64,000 nt of DNA, from positions 558,001 through 622,000 of the forward strand of contig NOKP01000010.1 of assembly GCA_002682825.1 (NCBI GenBank), read 5' to 3'. The stretch is from Neonectria sp. B-13. Taxonomy: Eukaryota > Ascomycota > Sordariomycetes > Hypocreales > Nectriaceae. Of this stretch, positions 31,694 to 43,023 are shown in pieces. Each line of letters opens with the position of its first letter. Position 1 is the stretch's first letter. The notes under the pieces are model-generated. The model was given only the letters and a program-made list of their open reading frames with translations. It did no database searches and had not been told where the DNA came from. The position numbers and the translations under genes are program-made.

Positions 31694-33224
31694 TTAATCC
31701 GAGTCACTGTCATCTCCCAAAAAGGCCAGTTCGGCCTGTGCCCTCCTCCGCCTTGCCGCGTACGTGACGGGCTCTTCGTCCTCATCATCGTCGTCATCCG
31801 CGCCATTACCACCATCGCCGTCTTCGCCGCCGTCTGCATTACCCTTAGTCTCCCCTTCACTGGCCTCACTCTCTTCCTCCTTCGTGGTTGTGGCCTTGCT
31901 CCGCATCGCGCGCCCACGGCCGCCCATCCCCCACAGACGATTCATCTCCTGCGCAGCCTCAGCCTCGGCCATCAACTCTCTGGTTTCTTTAATCTCGCGC
32001 GCCTTGGCCTCCGAAAAGCGTCCATCCATGCCGGCATCGGAGAGCATTTTCTTCAGATGGCGGATCTTGGCCCGTGAGTCGTCCCCGTACTCCTTCAGTT
32101 CGTTGTGCCACAGTTTCCGGATGCCACACTTTATGAGGTGGGACTGCAGTTTCTTGATCTCAGCTTCCTGCGGGTCGTCGGGCACTGTTACCTTCTTGCT
32201 GGCAGCCTTGGATGGTTTGGCCGGTTTGCTCGAGGGCTCCTTTTTACCCTTTTCCTTCTTCCCCTTCTTTTCCTTCTTCTTGCGTTTGGGTTTAGCGGGC
32301 TCGTCGATGACATCGGAGTATTCGTCTTCCTCAATAACAGCCAGTTGGGAATCTTCGGCCTTGGAGTCAACCGTCACGTCGTCCTTGATTTCGTCACCGA
32401 GTTCGATCCTTGGCTTCTGCTTGTCATCAAATGCCTCTTGTTTGACGGAAGTCGGTTCGTCTGCGTTGTCTTCTCCGTCTTTCGCTTTGCTCTCTTCCAA
32501 GTCGTCTTCAGCCTCATTCTTAGGCTCAGGACCGGGAGATGCTTGGTCGGATGGTTCATGGTCGGGTTGAACCACGTGGTCCTCCTCATCCGAGTCCACC
32601 GTCTTTGACTTACGGCCTGCTGTGGCTTTTGTCTTCTTGGGTTGGGGCTTTTCCTCCTCACTCAAGTCACTAAGCTCAGTGAGTTCGCTCAGGTCAGATT
32701 CCGATTTCTTGGTCGGCTTCTTGGGGGTTGTCGTCTTCTTGGGCGGAGGCTTCTCCTCTTCACTCAAGTCATCCAGCTCACTGAGTTCGCTCAGGTCAGA
32801 TTCCACTTTCTTGGTCGGCTTCTTGGCTGGCTTCTTTGGCGTTGGCTTTGGCTTTGGCTTTGGGCCACGCTTCTGTCGCTTAGGCTTGGAAGATGCAGCT
32901 TCAGAGGAGCGGCGCTTTGTGCCTGCATTGGAATCCGGCTCATCCTTGGCTTCCGGGACCCATCCATCTAGTAGCTGGTCCTAGATGGGTTGTCAGCAAA
33001 GAAGGCATTGAATGATGCAGGGCTGAACATACCACGCGCCCCTTGATGACAACTTTGCTCTTTGACTTCCAATCGCCGGTGGAGAAGAAGCCATCGTCCA
33101 AGCCGAGCTTCTCCTCGACGTGGCCTCGGACTTTGTTCACTGTGGTATCATCGGGTGCGATGCTGTACACCTCGTATGTGCCGTCAAGAAGCGCTTGCTC
33201 AATCTCCTTGGGCGACGGCGCCAT
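31694..33224 (-). CDS. DEK-C and HIRIP3-like chromatin protein (transcriptional regulator)
   Basis: Minus-strand exons 33224-33033 and 32980-31694 (52-nt intron, GTATGT donor, TCTAG acceptor) give 492 aa. The N-terminal 60 residues resemble a DEK-C fold (EIEQALLDGTYEVYSIAPDD). The middle is Lys-rich and acidic, with a near-duplicate module ESDLSELSELDDLSEEEKP / ESDLSELTELSDLSEEEKP encoded by an imperfect DNA tandem repeat. The conserved C-terminal block (HLIKCGIRKLWHNELKEYGD, then IRHLKKMLSDAGMDGRFSEA) resembles HIRIP3, a histone H2A chaperone and HIRA partner. A long acidic tract and DSDSD terminus would suit histone binding. An upstream in-frame ATG at 33245 would add seven residues; I prefer MAPSPKEIE. 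The function is family-based inference. Confidence 0.78.
32640..32825 (-). repeat. Imperfect tandem duplication inside the HIRIP3-like gene
   Basis: Two copies of about 75 bp at roughly 32650-32725 and 32758-32830 (period about 108 bp). They share TGAGTTCGCTCAGGTCAGAT and TTCTTGGTCGGCTTCTTGG. They encode the duplicated acidic SDLSEL module plus PKKPTKK linkers. Confidence 0.75.
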
Positions 33225-33777
33225 GCTTGGAGCGGAACGGATCACTCCGAAGAGAGAGTAAATATTACGTGTAATAAGTTGGGCGAAGGAGAGGGAGGTC
33301 GCTTATGCAAAATTCCCCGTTCGGGAGGTGAATGTGACAAGAAGACCTCTGGGCACTTGGTGGATGTCGCGTGTACAGACGCGACTGAGTGTGAGGTGAG
33401 ATCGGTTGGAGGCTTGCGCAGGTCCCCCTGCACACAGCGGGGAAGGAGCTTCTACCAATTACACGTGCATCCGCCACAGCCAATGAAACGGGAAGACGTA
33501 CATTTCCCCGAACCCCAGAGTCTGAGGGCGTACAAAAGAACGTTTGCCAGTTCAATTTGTTGATTGACAGTCATGTATTTTAAAATTAATTTGTAAGGAC
33601 TTTTCACGATCGTCGCCTATTCCTACAGTCTGGACCTTTGTAAGCCCCAGGCGCTGTGCAGTTCAGTTGTCGTATTTAAGTAGTGGAGCGACGCGGCCTT
33701 GGCGGCTTGCCTTCCTTGGAGGCTTGGAGACGCTTTACGCTAGAATTCTCATAGCTTGCAACTACATCATCGACACC
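33225..33777. promoter_or_regulatory. Divergent promoter region, HIRIP3-like gene / MDM35
   Basis: 553 bp between start codons. No coding frame of quality; an AT-rich stretch lies at about 33560-33600. Confidence 0.45.
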
Positions 33778-34241
33778 ATGTCAGCCTCTCTCGCCCCAGA
33801 GTGCAACGAGGTCAAGGAGTACGTCTCAGGCGATTGATCTCATTCAAGGATGGCCTAGCTAACGTTCTCAGGCGCTACGATACGTGCTTCTTGAAGTGGT
33901 ACAGTGAGAGTATGGTCCTCCGGTCTTGTTTACATTTGGCCACTTCATGCTGACAGTTGGCAGAGTACCTTAGGGGACAAGAAAAGAACAACGACGAATG
34001 CGCCCCCTTGTTCAAGGACTACCAAAAATGTCTTCATGTGAGACTCATCATGACTTATTCGGTTTTGCAACGACTGACGGCTTGGTACAGGCGGCTCTCA
34101 AGGAACGCGGCATCGACAAACTGCTGGAGGATGCTCGCGAGGACAACAAGGACAATGATCTAAAACACATGGGAAACAAAAGTAAGCTGAACTTGTCATA
34201 CTTGTGTGCATTTTTAGTCTCTAATAGTTCTCCCAGAATAA
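33778..34241 (+). CDS. mdm35: Mitochondrial intermembrane-space protein Mdm35 (TRIAP1 family)
   Basis: Small partner of the Ups/PRELI lipid carriers, which move phosphatidic acid between mitochondrial membranes. Exons 33778-33818, 33872-33909, 33964-34037, 34091-34181 and a terminal exon ending at the TAA at 34239-34241. It is 82 aa if the last acceptor is at 34236, or 85 aa if at 34227; both reach the same stop. The twin CX9C motif is complete: Cys9-x9-Cys19 and Cys39-x9-Cys49, consistent with import and oxidation by Mia40. FLKWYSEKYLRG and ECAPLFKDYQKC are strong family signatures. Four introns of about 53 nt in such a short gene explain why no long open frame marks it. Confidence 0.92.
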
Positions 34242-34891
34242 ATGACGATCTCCATTGAGCGAGTACGGCGTTCTGGGTAAACCAGGAAATTGGGGGCCTT
34301 CATGTCTAGCCGGACACTTGGGATACAGTTTGAGACGGTTCATTTGTTCATTTTCCATGCGCCCGCCCTTAGAGAATATTTCCCCTCAACAACGCATAAA
34401 CAAAATACAACCATTTCGTACGGCGCATCATGACAATCTGGCCCAGACGTCAATGGTGGCAACTTGGTAGCCGGCAACTCCCACGTGATCCCAGACAAGT
34501 CCCGGTGGCCCACTTTTCGCAACCAACGCTGGAGCTCACATTAGGTTAATGATTGGGCCAATGGTCCATCCATCCACGCAAGCTCAGATGCAGGGGTAAA
34601 GCAATCCTGCTTCCATTAAACGTTGATGGCAATCACCTCGACCGACATTCTTCGTTTCGACACCGACTCCAACTCCGACTCCGACTCCGATTCCGACTCC
34701 GGATCTCGCAACGGCCGACCTCGTCCTACCCGCTGCGACCCTCCGCCTCGGCGTCCCGTCTCCCGCGCCCTCTACATATTCGTACAACACCCTCCGATCT
34801 GCGGCCAAGGCCACATCCCTCCTCTGTCCCGCCGGCAGCCCACCTCCCGACGGCTTGGCATGTCCATGTCCTGCCACGAGAATAGCGCTCT
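34242..34891. other. Intergenic with a degenerate hexamer microsatellite
   Basis: 650 bp. A degenerate (TCCGAC)n microsatellite runs at about 34661-34701. It creates an artificial Ser-Asp frame that I do not consider coding. The rest is the promoter or leader of the small membrane-protein gene. Confidence 0.5.
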
Positions 34892-35217
34892 ATGCACCCC
34901 TTCTCCATCCTCACGCTCGCCATCTTTGTAGCTGGCTACATCACTGCGCGCTGGGATCTCGTCACTCGCCTCTATGAACTTGCCATCTTCGCCTGGGAAA
35001 ACGGAGTTGTTGTGAGTTATCTAGCTAGTTGCGATCGCATCGACGTTCTAGACTGACACCTTGCTTCTTCTTCATCCAGGCGCGCGCGGCAAAAGCCTTT
35101 GCTGGCCTAACTCTTCTTTTTCTCGCCATCTTTACCCCGACCGTGTTGATAAGCCGTAAAGAAACGAAATTGGTACGCTCCCGATATGCTTGGTTAGGGT
35201 TGTCGGTGTGGTCATGA
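34892..35217 (+). CDS. Small membrane protein of unknown function (85 aa)
   Basis: Exons 34892-35011 and 35080-35217 (68-nt intron, GTGAGT donor, CATCCAG acceptor) give 85 aa. The N-terminus MHPFSILTLAIFVAGYITAR looks like a signal anchor or first membrane helix. A short amphipathic stretch with DLVTRLYELAIFAWENGVV follows, then a second hydrophobic helix (AFAGLTLLFLAIFTPTVLI) and a charged tail. I do not recognise the family; small two-span proteins of this type occur across fungi. The 3' end is uncertain: a GTACGC at 35173 with TTAG at about 35233 could be a second intron that would change the last dozen residues. The gene lies only about 120 bp upstream of GPI1 on the same strand. Confidence 0.6.
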
Positions 35218-35335
35218 CACGAAGCTGATTAGTCTAGCACCCACGAACACCTGGTATAAGCATCTCTGCGAGAGACCAGTTGCGACGGCGGGGTTCATTC
35301 TGAGCGCACTACATTGAACGATACCGTTGCTTGTC

Positions 35336-37675
35336 ATGATAGAGCATGATGGGTTGATGAGAGTGTTCTGGCCGACGGATATTCGCAGATCTGATCGTCC
35401 CGGGGTCGTGGTGGGGTGGCGGAACTCAACCCTCGATGTCTTCGTCGTGGCCACCTTGGAAGATGTTGATGTCAGTCATGGGACTCCCTGCAATGCCAAA
35501 CCTTCCACTGATCTTTGTTAGCCTCGCAATGCCGAGTTCCACCTCAGGTCCGGTACCTTCTTCAGGAGCGAACCTCACCCTCCCAACCGAATATACGAAA
35601 TGTGCGGCCATTCCTCGATGCATGTTTTAGGCCTCTCCAATCCACCCGACCCAAGCGCCGCAGATCCATCTTGGTTCTGCGCAACAACTGGTCCCAACCT
35701 ACGAACCCCAAGAATTACGTGCGCCAAGGCAGCCAGCGTTCAGCTCATCCTCTACGATCGGCCTCGGCCACAGGGGATGCAATACATCTCCCTAAATCCC
35801 ATTGCCCTTGCTCTCGGGCATGATGGTTCCTTGCAAGGCGGCGAGAGAGTGCCAGAAGTGGAGGAAGAGTTTCATGAGAGGCAGTTGAGGGAAGAAAACC
35901 ACAAACTGGTCGAGAAGCTGAAGCAGCATTCCATCTTCAAGCGAATACCGTCTGCTCGCGATAAAGCCCTACCGAAAATCGTCAACCAAGTCAACTGGTC
36001 ATGGGAGTTGGAGCAGACGCTGCAAAAAAATGTTGGGAGGATTGGATCAAGACCGCGACGAAGTCTTAGTGTGTCGGAGAGAGTCGTCGAATCCGCCACA
36101 ACTATGAGAAACTACGTCATCTTGCAACTGTGGACGTGGTTCACGGTGTACCTCTTCCCGATCTTACGCAAGGCCTTCATTCTGTTACTTATGGGCCATC
36201 GTATGATGGCGGAGATGCTACTATTCTTCCTCGAGTTACGACTCAAACCTGGCTATGCGGCCCTGAAAGACATATCGGCAACCGCACAGCAAATTGAAAT
36301 TCGCCTACAACAATTCTGCTACTGGCCTATGCAGTACCTGACGTTGCGACAACGCAAGAGTAACTGGGCGAGTGTCACGACAAGTCACCCCGATTATATT
36401 CGGTTCTACAACAGTCTGTGGCTCGTTGCCAACGACGTCATCATCGGTATTGCCCTTGGCTCTTACATCATCGAGAATGCAGACTGGGCGGCAGAGCAGA
36501 TTAGCGACCTGCTTCGCACTTACACCGTCGAGGCGCTGCAGAGTAGTATTTCATGGCTGATGGGTTGGCCAGCTGGTCTAAAGCTCAATCGCGAGCTGGC
36601 GGCTTTTCTGGGTGACCTGTTCCTCTGGGTCATTGACTACTGGTCAAGTCAGTTTTGAATCACGTCGAATGCAGAATTATTAGCTAACAATACTACCAGG
36701 CTGTATAGAAACTCTGACCCCAGCCCTGCCGCAAATGGTGTGGTTCATCGGCTTCTCGTCTTTCGCCGGGGCGAGCATGCCCATCGCCATGTTCTCAGAT
36801 ATGCTGTCGGCATTGACAATCCATATCTACTCGTTCTACCTAGCATCGGGGCGCATCTATCATTGGCAACTCACAATTCTGCAATCCCTCTTCCATCTCT
36901 TCCGCGGAAAGAAGCACAACATCCTTCGTAACCGTATCGATTCATGCGATTATGACCTGGATCAGCTTCTAGTCGGCACCATCCTGTTCACCCTCCTCTT
37001 CTTTCTCCTCCCGACCGTTGCTGTCTTTTATCTCAACTTTGCCGTGGCGAGGATGGTCATCATCTCGTTGAAGGCCGGGTTTGATACCCTATTGTCCTGC
37101 TTGAATCATTTTCCGTTGTTCGCGCTCATGCTGAGGATCAAGGACCCTCGAAGACTGCCCGGTAAGACCGCCTCACCCTAGTGTCGACGGGCAATGAGCT
37201 AACAGAAACAGGCGGCATCCGATTTGAGCTTCGAGACACCCACATTCAGAGACAAAGCAGCCCTAATACGTCGAATCAACCGCCGACTTCGGTCATATAC
37301 CTTAAGGTTGGTTATCCTAGTATCCAGGATGCGCACCTAACCCCATGCTAACCTGATTGTCTTCAGTCAATCCCATTGACCTTTCGAGCCATGTTCCATC
37401 AGTACTTCCAGATGGCCAATCGCATCCGCAAACACTACTTGTCGCCACGGGTGCTTTTCTGCTTGTTGACTGGCAAGTTTGTGCCGCCTATTAATCGAAA
37501 GAATCTGTATAGCTTGCAATACAGTATGTTGCCAGCGAGAAGGGCAACGATATTTGAGATGTGGAGGGCGTTGAATGCGGAGCCACGGGCGACCAAACGG
37601 CTTCCAATGCCCTATATTCCGCCGCTACCGAATGGAGGAAGGCGAGCGGCTGCCAATATGGGCAGGTCGCGATGA
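35336..37675 (+). CDS. gpi1: GPI-GlcNAc transferase subunit Gpi1 (PIG-Q)
   Basis: Subunit of the endoplasmic reticulum complex that adds GlcNAc to phosphatidylinositol, the first step of GPI-anchor synthesis, which in fungi feeds cell-wall mannoproteins. Exons 35336-35470, 35522-36647, 36700-37161, 37212-37306 and 37367-37675 give 708 aa. The first ATG is 35336, giving MIEHDGLMRVFWPTD. The N-terminal cytosolic region has GVVVGWRNSTLDVFVVA. The conserved Gpi1 domain (from about 250) has several membrane segments, including LWTWFTVYLFPILRKAF, the marker SLWLVANDVIIGIALGSY, MVWFIGFSSFAGASMP and a YHWQLTILQSLFHLFRGKK loop. Two of the four introns use an uncommon GTCAGT donor, but both close the frame and restore expected sequence. 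Confidence 0.92.
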
Positions 37676-38196
37676 AATAAATAGAATTGGGTAATCAGTC
37701 TAATGAATAATCCTTGTACATCTGGAAATTCCAATTGCACAATGTTAATCCAGCTATTGAGTCTTGTGTGAATCAAAAGTGAGTTTCGACCTCATTAAAG
37801 TGAGCAACAAGTCATTGCTCTTGACAAGGTTGGCTGTCCGCATGAACACAATGTACCAATCAGCAACGGAAGTTGATCCAACGGGAGGTTTCTATTGGGA
37901 ACGGGAACAGGAACCAAACACCAAGTCGAAAACACACACCCCGATTTGGCCTTGCCGTTCCCGATTAGGTTCGTTGTTGAACTTCAAAGTGAGTTGAGGG
38001 TGAGAAGACGAAAACCCTCGCATGGCTCCTCGTATATGAAGACACCAACGGCTCGTCATCAAACAGACTGCTCAACTTCCTCCTCAACCATCACATTACA
38101 AAGACATCTTCCAACGCTTCATCTCCATTGTTGGAAAACGACAACACCAACCTCCAGCAACAAACCTGCATACTCACCATCTTCAACATCGACAAG
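37676..38196. other. Intergenic, GPI1 3' end and promoter of next gene
   Basis: 521 bp, with an AT-rich GPI1 3' flank and an A/C-rich leader (CAACACCAACCTCCAGCAAC) before the next start codon. Nothing else seen. Confidence 0.5.
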
Positions 38197-38832
38197 ATGG
38201 GAGCTACTCGTGCAAGAGGCATCGCGCGCAAGGCAGCCGCAGCAAGGAAGCACGTCACCAAGACAAACCAAGATTCGACAAACCGCATCTACAAGGCGTG
38301 GGAATTTGCCCGTACGATCACGGCCACAGCCAGAAAGGCCCATGTGATCAAGCGGCTTGAAGTCATGGCCAACCTCTGGGCCAAAACACCATTCCGAGTC
38401 ATCACGAGCTCCCTCACGAAGCTTCGCCGCCCTCCCCAAACCCCAGAGCCCGCCGCCGTCGCACCAAATCCCGAAGACACTGTCAAAGCACCCCGTCACC
38501 GGCTTCCCGAAGGCCGACGGCCTCCCGTGCCAACCATCATCCTGACGGCGCCCAACGGCGAGGTGACGACCCCCGAGGTCGACGCCGCTTGGATGAAACT
38601 GCAGGTGTCAGTCGACACCCAGATGCAGTACCACAAGTGGAAGTCGGGCAATTTCCTGAGCCCCGTGTACCCCGTCGACGCGGCGAAAGAGCGGCGGCTG
38701 GAGAGGAAGGTGGCGCGGTTCCGTGCGGCCAAGGCGAAGAAGCTTCAGGCCTTGAAGGAGAAGAAGAAGCGGGCGGTTTTGCGGAGGGATTTGCGCCGTT
38801 GGGGAAGACGAAGATCTTCCATCGCTGCTTGA
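38197..38832 (+). CDS. Lysine/arginine-rich protein of unknown function
   Basis: Intronless 211-aa frame from the ATG at 38197 (MGATRARGIARK); the frame is open for 23 codons further upstream from 38128, but that part reads like leader. It is strongly basic. The N-terminal 60 residues are helical and Lys/Arg/Ala-rich, with IYKAWEFARTITATARKAH. A proline-rich middle follows, then a block with TPEVDAAWMKLQVSVDTQM and YHKWKSGNFLSPVYPVD. It ends in a long basic helix (KERRLERKVARFRAAKAKK and on). GC-rich third codon positions match neighbouring genes, supporting real coding. I do not recognise a family; DNA, RNA or ribosome association is only a guess from charge. Confidence 0.6.
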   Translation: MGATRARGIARKAAAARKHVTKTNQDSTNRIYKAWEFARTITATARKAHVIKRLEVMANLWAKTPFRVITSSLTKLRRPPQTPEPAAVAPNPEDTVKAPRHRLPEGRRPPVPTIILTAPNGEVTTPEVDAAWMKLQVSVDTQMQYHKWKSGNFLSPVYPVDAAKERRLERKVARFRAAKAKKLQALKEKKKRAVLRRDLRRWGRRRSSIAA

Positions 38833-41415
38833 GGCATGTGAGCGATGATGGTGGACTTGTGGCGAGGTACACTGTGGCTAGTTGTCGGTTGCCGATGTCG
38901 ATGGATGATGTCGAGGATTTCGGATTCATGGTTTTCAGCAGCAAACAAGCTCAGGAATTGTCGATAGGAGGCACGTATAGCCACATATCAAATATCGGCA
39001 AAATGCATTCACTACTACTGGCCGTCAGGTTCAGAGCGTGTTCAGGCCAAGCACCCTGGCAAGGTGATGTGTGAGTGAAGCATAACTTAGACACCTCTTC
39101 GGTGACGGACTGGCACTGCGGATGTCATATCACCGGTTGAAGATGACTGCACTGTCCTGTTTGTCTGGCGACGAGGATGATACGGTGTCTGAGTGAGATT
39201 CCCGTGCTTTTCGTGGTTGTGTGAAGAGCAAAATAAAGTAGGCACTTGGAGAGTTTCCATCCCATCGCCTAGGTATCCCTGCTCGGTCCCAGAGTTCGAG
39301 AACCGTAGATGTGCGAAGAGACAAGGGTCATGGATCATGGATGGGCGCATGGATGGCGCGCCAGCCGCGCTGGAAATTCAGAGTCAAGACGGCCTTTCTA
39401 CGCCGTTCGTACAGTCAGTTACCGCTAGGTACCAGCGTGTGTTAAATTGTATCCGTATTGGACAGATGGATCACTCCGGGATGGGCTGTAGGGAGTATTC
39501 GTAACCAGCTGGTGGTAAACATCGAGTCAAGTTGGCTACCAAACTTAGCCATGTCCAACATCAGCTTGACTCGACCAATTCGCCCTCCCGCATTCCCCAT
39601 GACAGGTCGAGTGACGCAAAAAAAGCCCACACACACCTTTCTCCCCAGACTTCTTCCCTCCCCTCAATTGCAACAACAAGTGCGCCTCACGCTGCTGTGC
39701 AAGACGCTCCCCGCGCTGCATGGCGTCCCATCACGCCGTCACCACGCGCAGCGACGCCGACACGGCACACCGGCCTGACGCCACGGCTACGGCTGATGGC
39801 CCTGGCGGATGCCATCCGTCCGCGCTTTTCTAGTTTCTAGTCGATCCCGTCGCTTACAAGAAGCTGTCCGTCCCGATCACCGTTTGGCATCGTCCAAGCT
39901 TCAATCGACCCATGAGAAGAAAACCGGCCGGGTCCATTCCCCGACCAGCAAGGGGGAGCGAGGGGGCGATTTCCTCAGCCTATCTCTTCCCTTGTCCTTT
40001 CTCGACAAGGTAGGTATCAGCATCGGGTTGTTCGGAACGGGGCAAGGCTCCTAGGACATGGATGATGGCTACGAAACAACCACGAGAGAAGGGCCCAGAC
40101 TCAGGCTCTGCTCTGCGTCTTCACTTACACAGCAACACAGCAACTACTTCGAGAGCTTTATGACTGTACGAATACGTCGTCGATCGAAGTCTGGGCTTCC
40201 ACTACTGGAACGAGGAGGACGGTGGTGCCATTGTGTCTCGACAACACCACGTCTGCAGCCGCCGCCCTTTCTCACCACTCGCTCGCTACCTTACCTAGAC
40301 TACGACTCACGACTCACCACTCACCACTTGACCAAGCGCGTCGGTCGCTGTTAGTTAGCCCACAATCGCGCATCCCCACGGTTTCCCTTCCCAGTCGTCT
40401 TGTCCCCGTGCCTGTCCGCATCGTCCCCGTGCCTGTCCCTGTCCGCGTCCCTGATCCCAGCGTCCATGTTCTCGCCCTTTTCCATTTCCTACTGCTGCAC
40501 CGCGGCAAGTGGGAAGACACAGTGGATACACGCCTCCTCCGCCCCTCCCCCGCCGCTTGGCCACGAATGCCACCATCTCACATCCCATCCCATCCCATTT
40601 CCATCCATCCATCATCCATGATCCGTCCACCCTTCCACCCTTTGCACCCTTCACTTCCACCGATCATCTCGCAACTGCAGCCGCAACTGCCCCAGAGCCT
40701 TCAACGACAAATCATATCACCAACCCCGCTACCCTGTCTCTTTCGCCTCCCCCGTCTCTTTCGCCTCCCCCGGACTGTAACTCTGCTCTCCCGCCCCGGC
40801 TGACTTTCTCCTCTCTTCTTTCGCTCACCGGCCGCCCCATCAGGTGGCATTGACGTCACTGAGCTTTGCTCGGGCCACCGAAGCTGCGTGCATTTCGTCT
40901 GTTTCCCCTTGTCGTCAGCCGAAACGACCTCGAGGAGTCGCACGCGCGTGAGGGAGGAAACGGGTCGCATTTTAACGTCGCCTGTTGTCACTGCTGCTGC
41001 TGCTACAGCTGCCTCTGGCTCCTTGTCCGATCAGATGTGAGTCGAGGCTGTGTTTATGACCCTGTCCCATCCGCCTGTAATCACCTTCCTTCTCCTCCTT
41101 CTCCTCCTCTTCTTTCTACTCTTCTTACTCCTTATTCTGCTTCCTTCTACCTCTCCTCCACAATCATATTCCTCCATTGTACATCTTATACCTGCCCATC
41201 TGCTTTGCTCTACTCGTCCTTGTGACACCATTTGCTGTTGATACATATTACTGTTACCACTGCCATTGCCATTGTGTATCCTACTAAATCACACGTTCAC
41301 AATTGTCTCCCTCCTCTCTCGCCCTCTTACTCAACATTGCTCTACCTTGCTCCATCTACCTTCTATAAACCCAGGCGAGAGGCAAAGTCCAAATACAAAG
41401 ACCTTGGTATTGACA
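38833..41415. other. Long intergenic region upstream of tubulin cofactor C
   Basis: 2.6 kb in which I find no convincing gene on either strand. From about 40250 it becomes strongly pyrimidine-rich. It has degenerate repeats of CCCCGTGCCTGTCC at about 40405-40445 and a (CTC/CTT)-rich run at 41088-41160. This is likely an extended promoter or 5' leader. The open frames over these tracts are compositional artefacts. Confidence 0.5.
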
Positions 41416-42795
41416 ATGTCCATCATGGAAGCCCAAATACAGACTCATACCCAGTGGGCCGCCGCTCACCCATTCCTTTTCCGCCGAAAAAGCAGCATGG
41501 ATCCCAAGCAGCGCTTCCACAACCACTTCGTCGAGAGTGTGAATGGTGAGTGACCGTGCCAAACGCCCAAAACATACCAATTCCCTTTGTGGTTGATATT
41601 CATGCTTTTTTCTCTCATTTAGGCCTACAGGAACTCGTCGATGAGCTACCCTCCATTGCAAATGTCGCCGGTGAGCGCCAGGAGGCCATAGACCATATCC
41701 TCGCGGGCATCTCCAAGGTCCAGAACGAGGCGTCCGATGCTGCCGACTTTACCCCATCATATGACCGGAAACAATACTCAGAGGTACGACTCCCTCCGCA
41801 TCAAGGCATCATATTTCTTTAGTCTTTATTCTTCGTTACTTACGCTCCCCTCACCGCCAGGCCATCAAGACCCTGCAAGAAAAGCTCAATGAGACCATCG
41901 TCAAAATCACCCCGAAGTCGCGCTTCCAGTTCCGCCGCACCGACACCAATCACGTCGATATGGGTGCCCCTGAGAACGATCCTCGCCTAAACCCAGGCAG
42001 TCTCGCCCGCAAGAACACGATGCCCACCGCTGATAGCATCCCCGACGAAGCCCCCAAGGAAGATACCCTCGGCGAATTGCCTTCCAAGCTCAAGAACTAC
42101 AACGAAGAGATGGCCCGGCCCAGCAACTCGCCTCTCCGCAAGCCCAGCTTCTCCGCCGCCAGAAACATTGGCATCTCGAACCACTCAGGCCTCCACATCA
42201 TCCTTCCTTCGTCGGCCGCCCGAGCCACCTCCTCGGGAAGCCTGACGGACCTAAACGCATGTATTGTCGACATGTCCATCCCAACCGCCACCGGTGCCCC
42301 GTTCCCCGGCCTCGCCGTTAAGAACATCACCAATAGTTTGATCGTCGCCGGCCGGGTCAATGGCCCCGTGCACATCACAGGCGTAAAAGACAGCATCCTA
42401 GTCATCATCTCGAGACAGGTCCGAATTCACGAATGCAGCAACGTTGACATCTATCTGCAATGCAGCAGCCACCCCATTATCGAAGATTGCTCAGGCATGC
42501 GATTTGCGCCGCTACCTGCTGCATACGTAAGTCTTGCTTCGATGGTCTGCCTGATTATTCATGTGTGCCTGCTAACAAGAGGGTTGGTTAGGAGACTGAG
42601 GCGGACAAGACGAGCGAGAACCAGTGGGATCAGGTCGACGATTTCAAGTGGCTCAAGGCTGACCATAGTCCAAACTGGGCGATCCTGCCGGAGGCCGAAA
42701 GGTTGAGCGACGAGCTGTGGAGGAAGGTGGTGCCAGGACAGCCAGGCGTCAGCGTTGAGGAGACTCTCAAGAAACTCGGCATCCCGCGCCGGTGA
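41416..42795 (+). CDS. Tubulin-folding cofactor C (TBCC)
   Basis: GTPase-activating cofactor that releases native tubulin heterodimers from the cofactor D/E complex. Exons 41416-41545, 41623-41783, 41861-42526 and 42592-42795 give 386 aa. The N-terminal helical part (about 15-120) contains DPKQRFHNHF and a tubulin-binding-type coiled region. The C-terminal beta-helix domain (about 205-385) contains the arginine-finger motif QVRIHEC with Arg285, followed by NVDIYLQCSSHPIIEDC. The last exon supplies NQWDQVDDFKWLK and HSPNWAILPE, the usual end of the domain. An alternative start is the ATG three codons downstream (41425). Convergent with MED9. Confidence 0.92.
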
Positions 42796-43023
42796 CGTGC
42801 GCCAGAACGATGAGATGCATTATGTGTGTTGACACCGGGAATATGTTCGGGGTAGCAATTTGTCAATAGCAAAGCGCGATAACATGACAACCCCTCTTTG
42901 TTTTTCTCAATGAATGCCCCAGAACGCCGTTGAAGTGATGCGCTTTTCCTTGTTGCCAGGAATACCCATGCCGAAGAATGTCCACACGGACGCCAACGCC
43001 ATTTCCAATGTTGTGCCACTTCC

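Noticed and set aside
34623..34931. 102-codon frame with a Ser-Asp repeat
   Set aside because: The SDSDSD run is the direct translation of a hexamer microsatellite, and the frame overlaps the start of the small membrane-protein gene.
40222..40853. Pro/Ser-rich frames upstream of tubulin cofactor C
   Set aside because: They follow pyrimidine-rich simple sequence and occur in several frames at once, so composition explains them.
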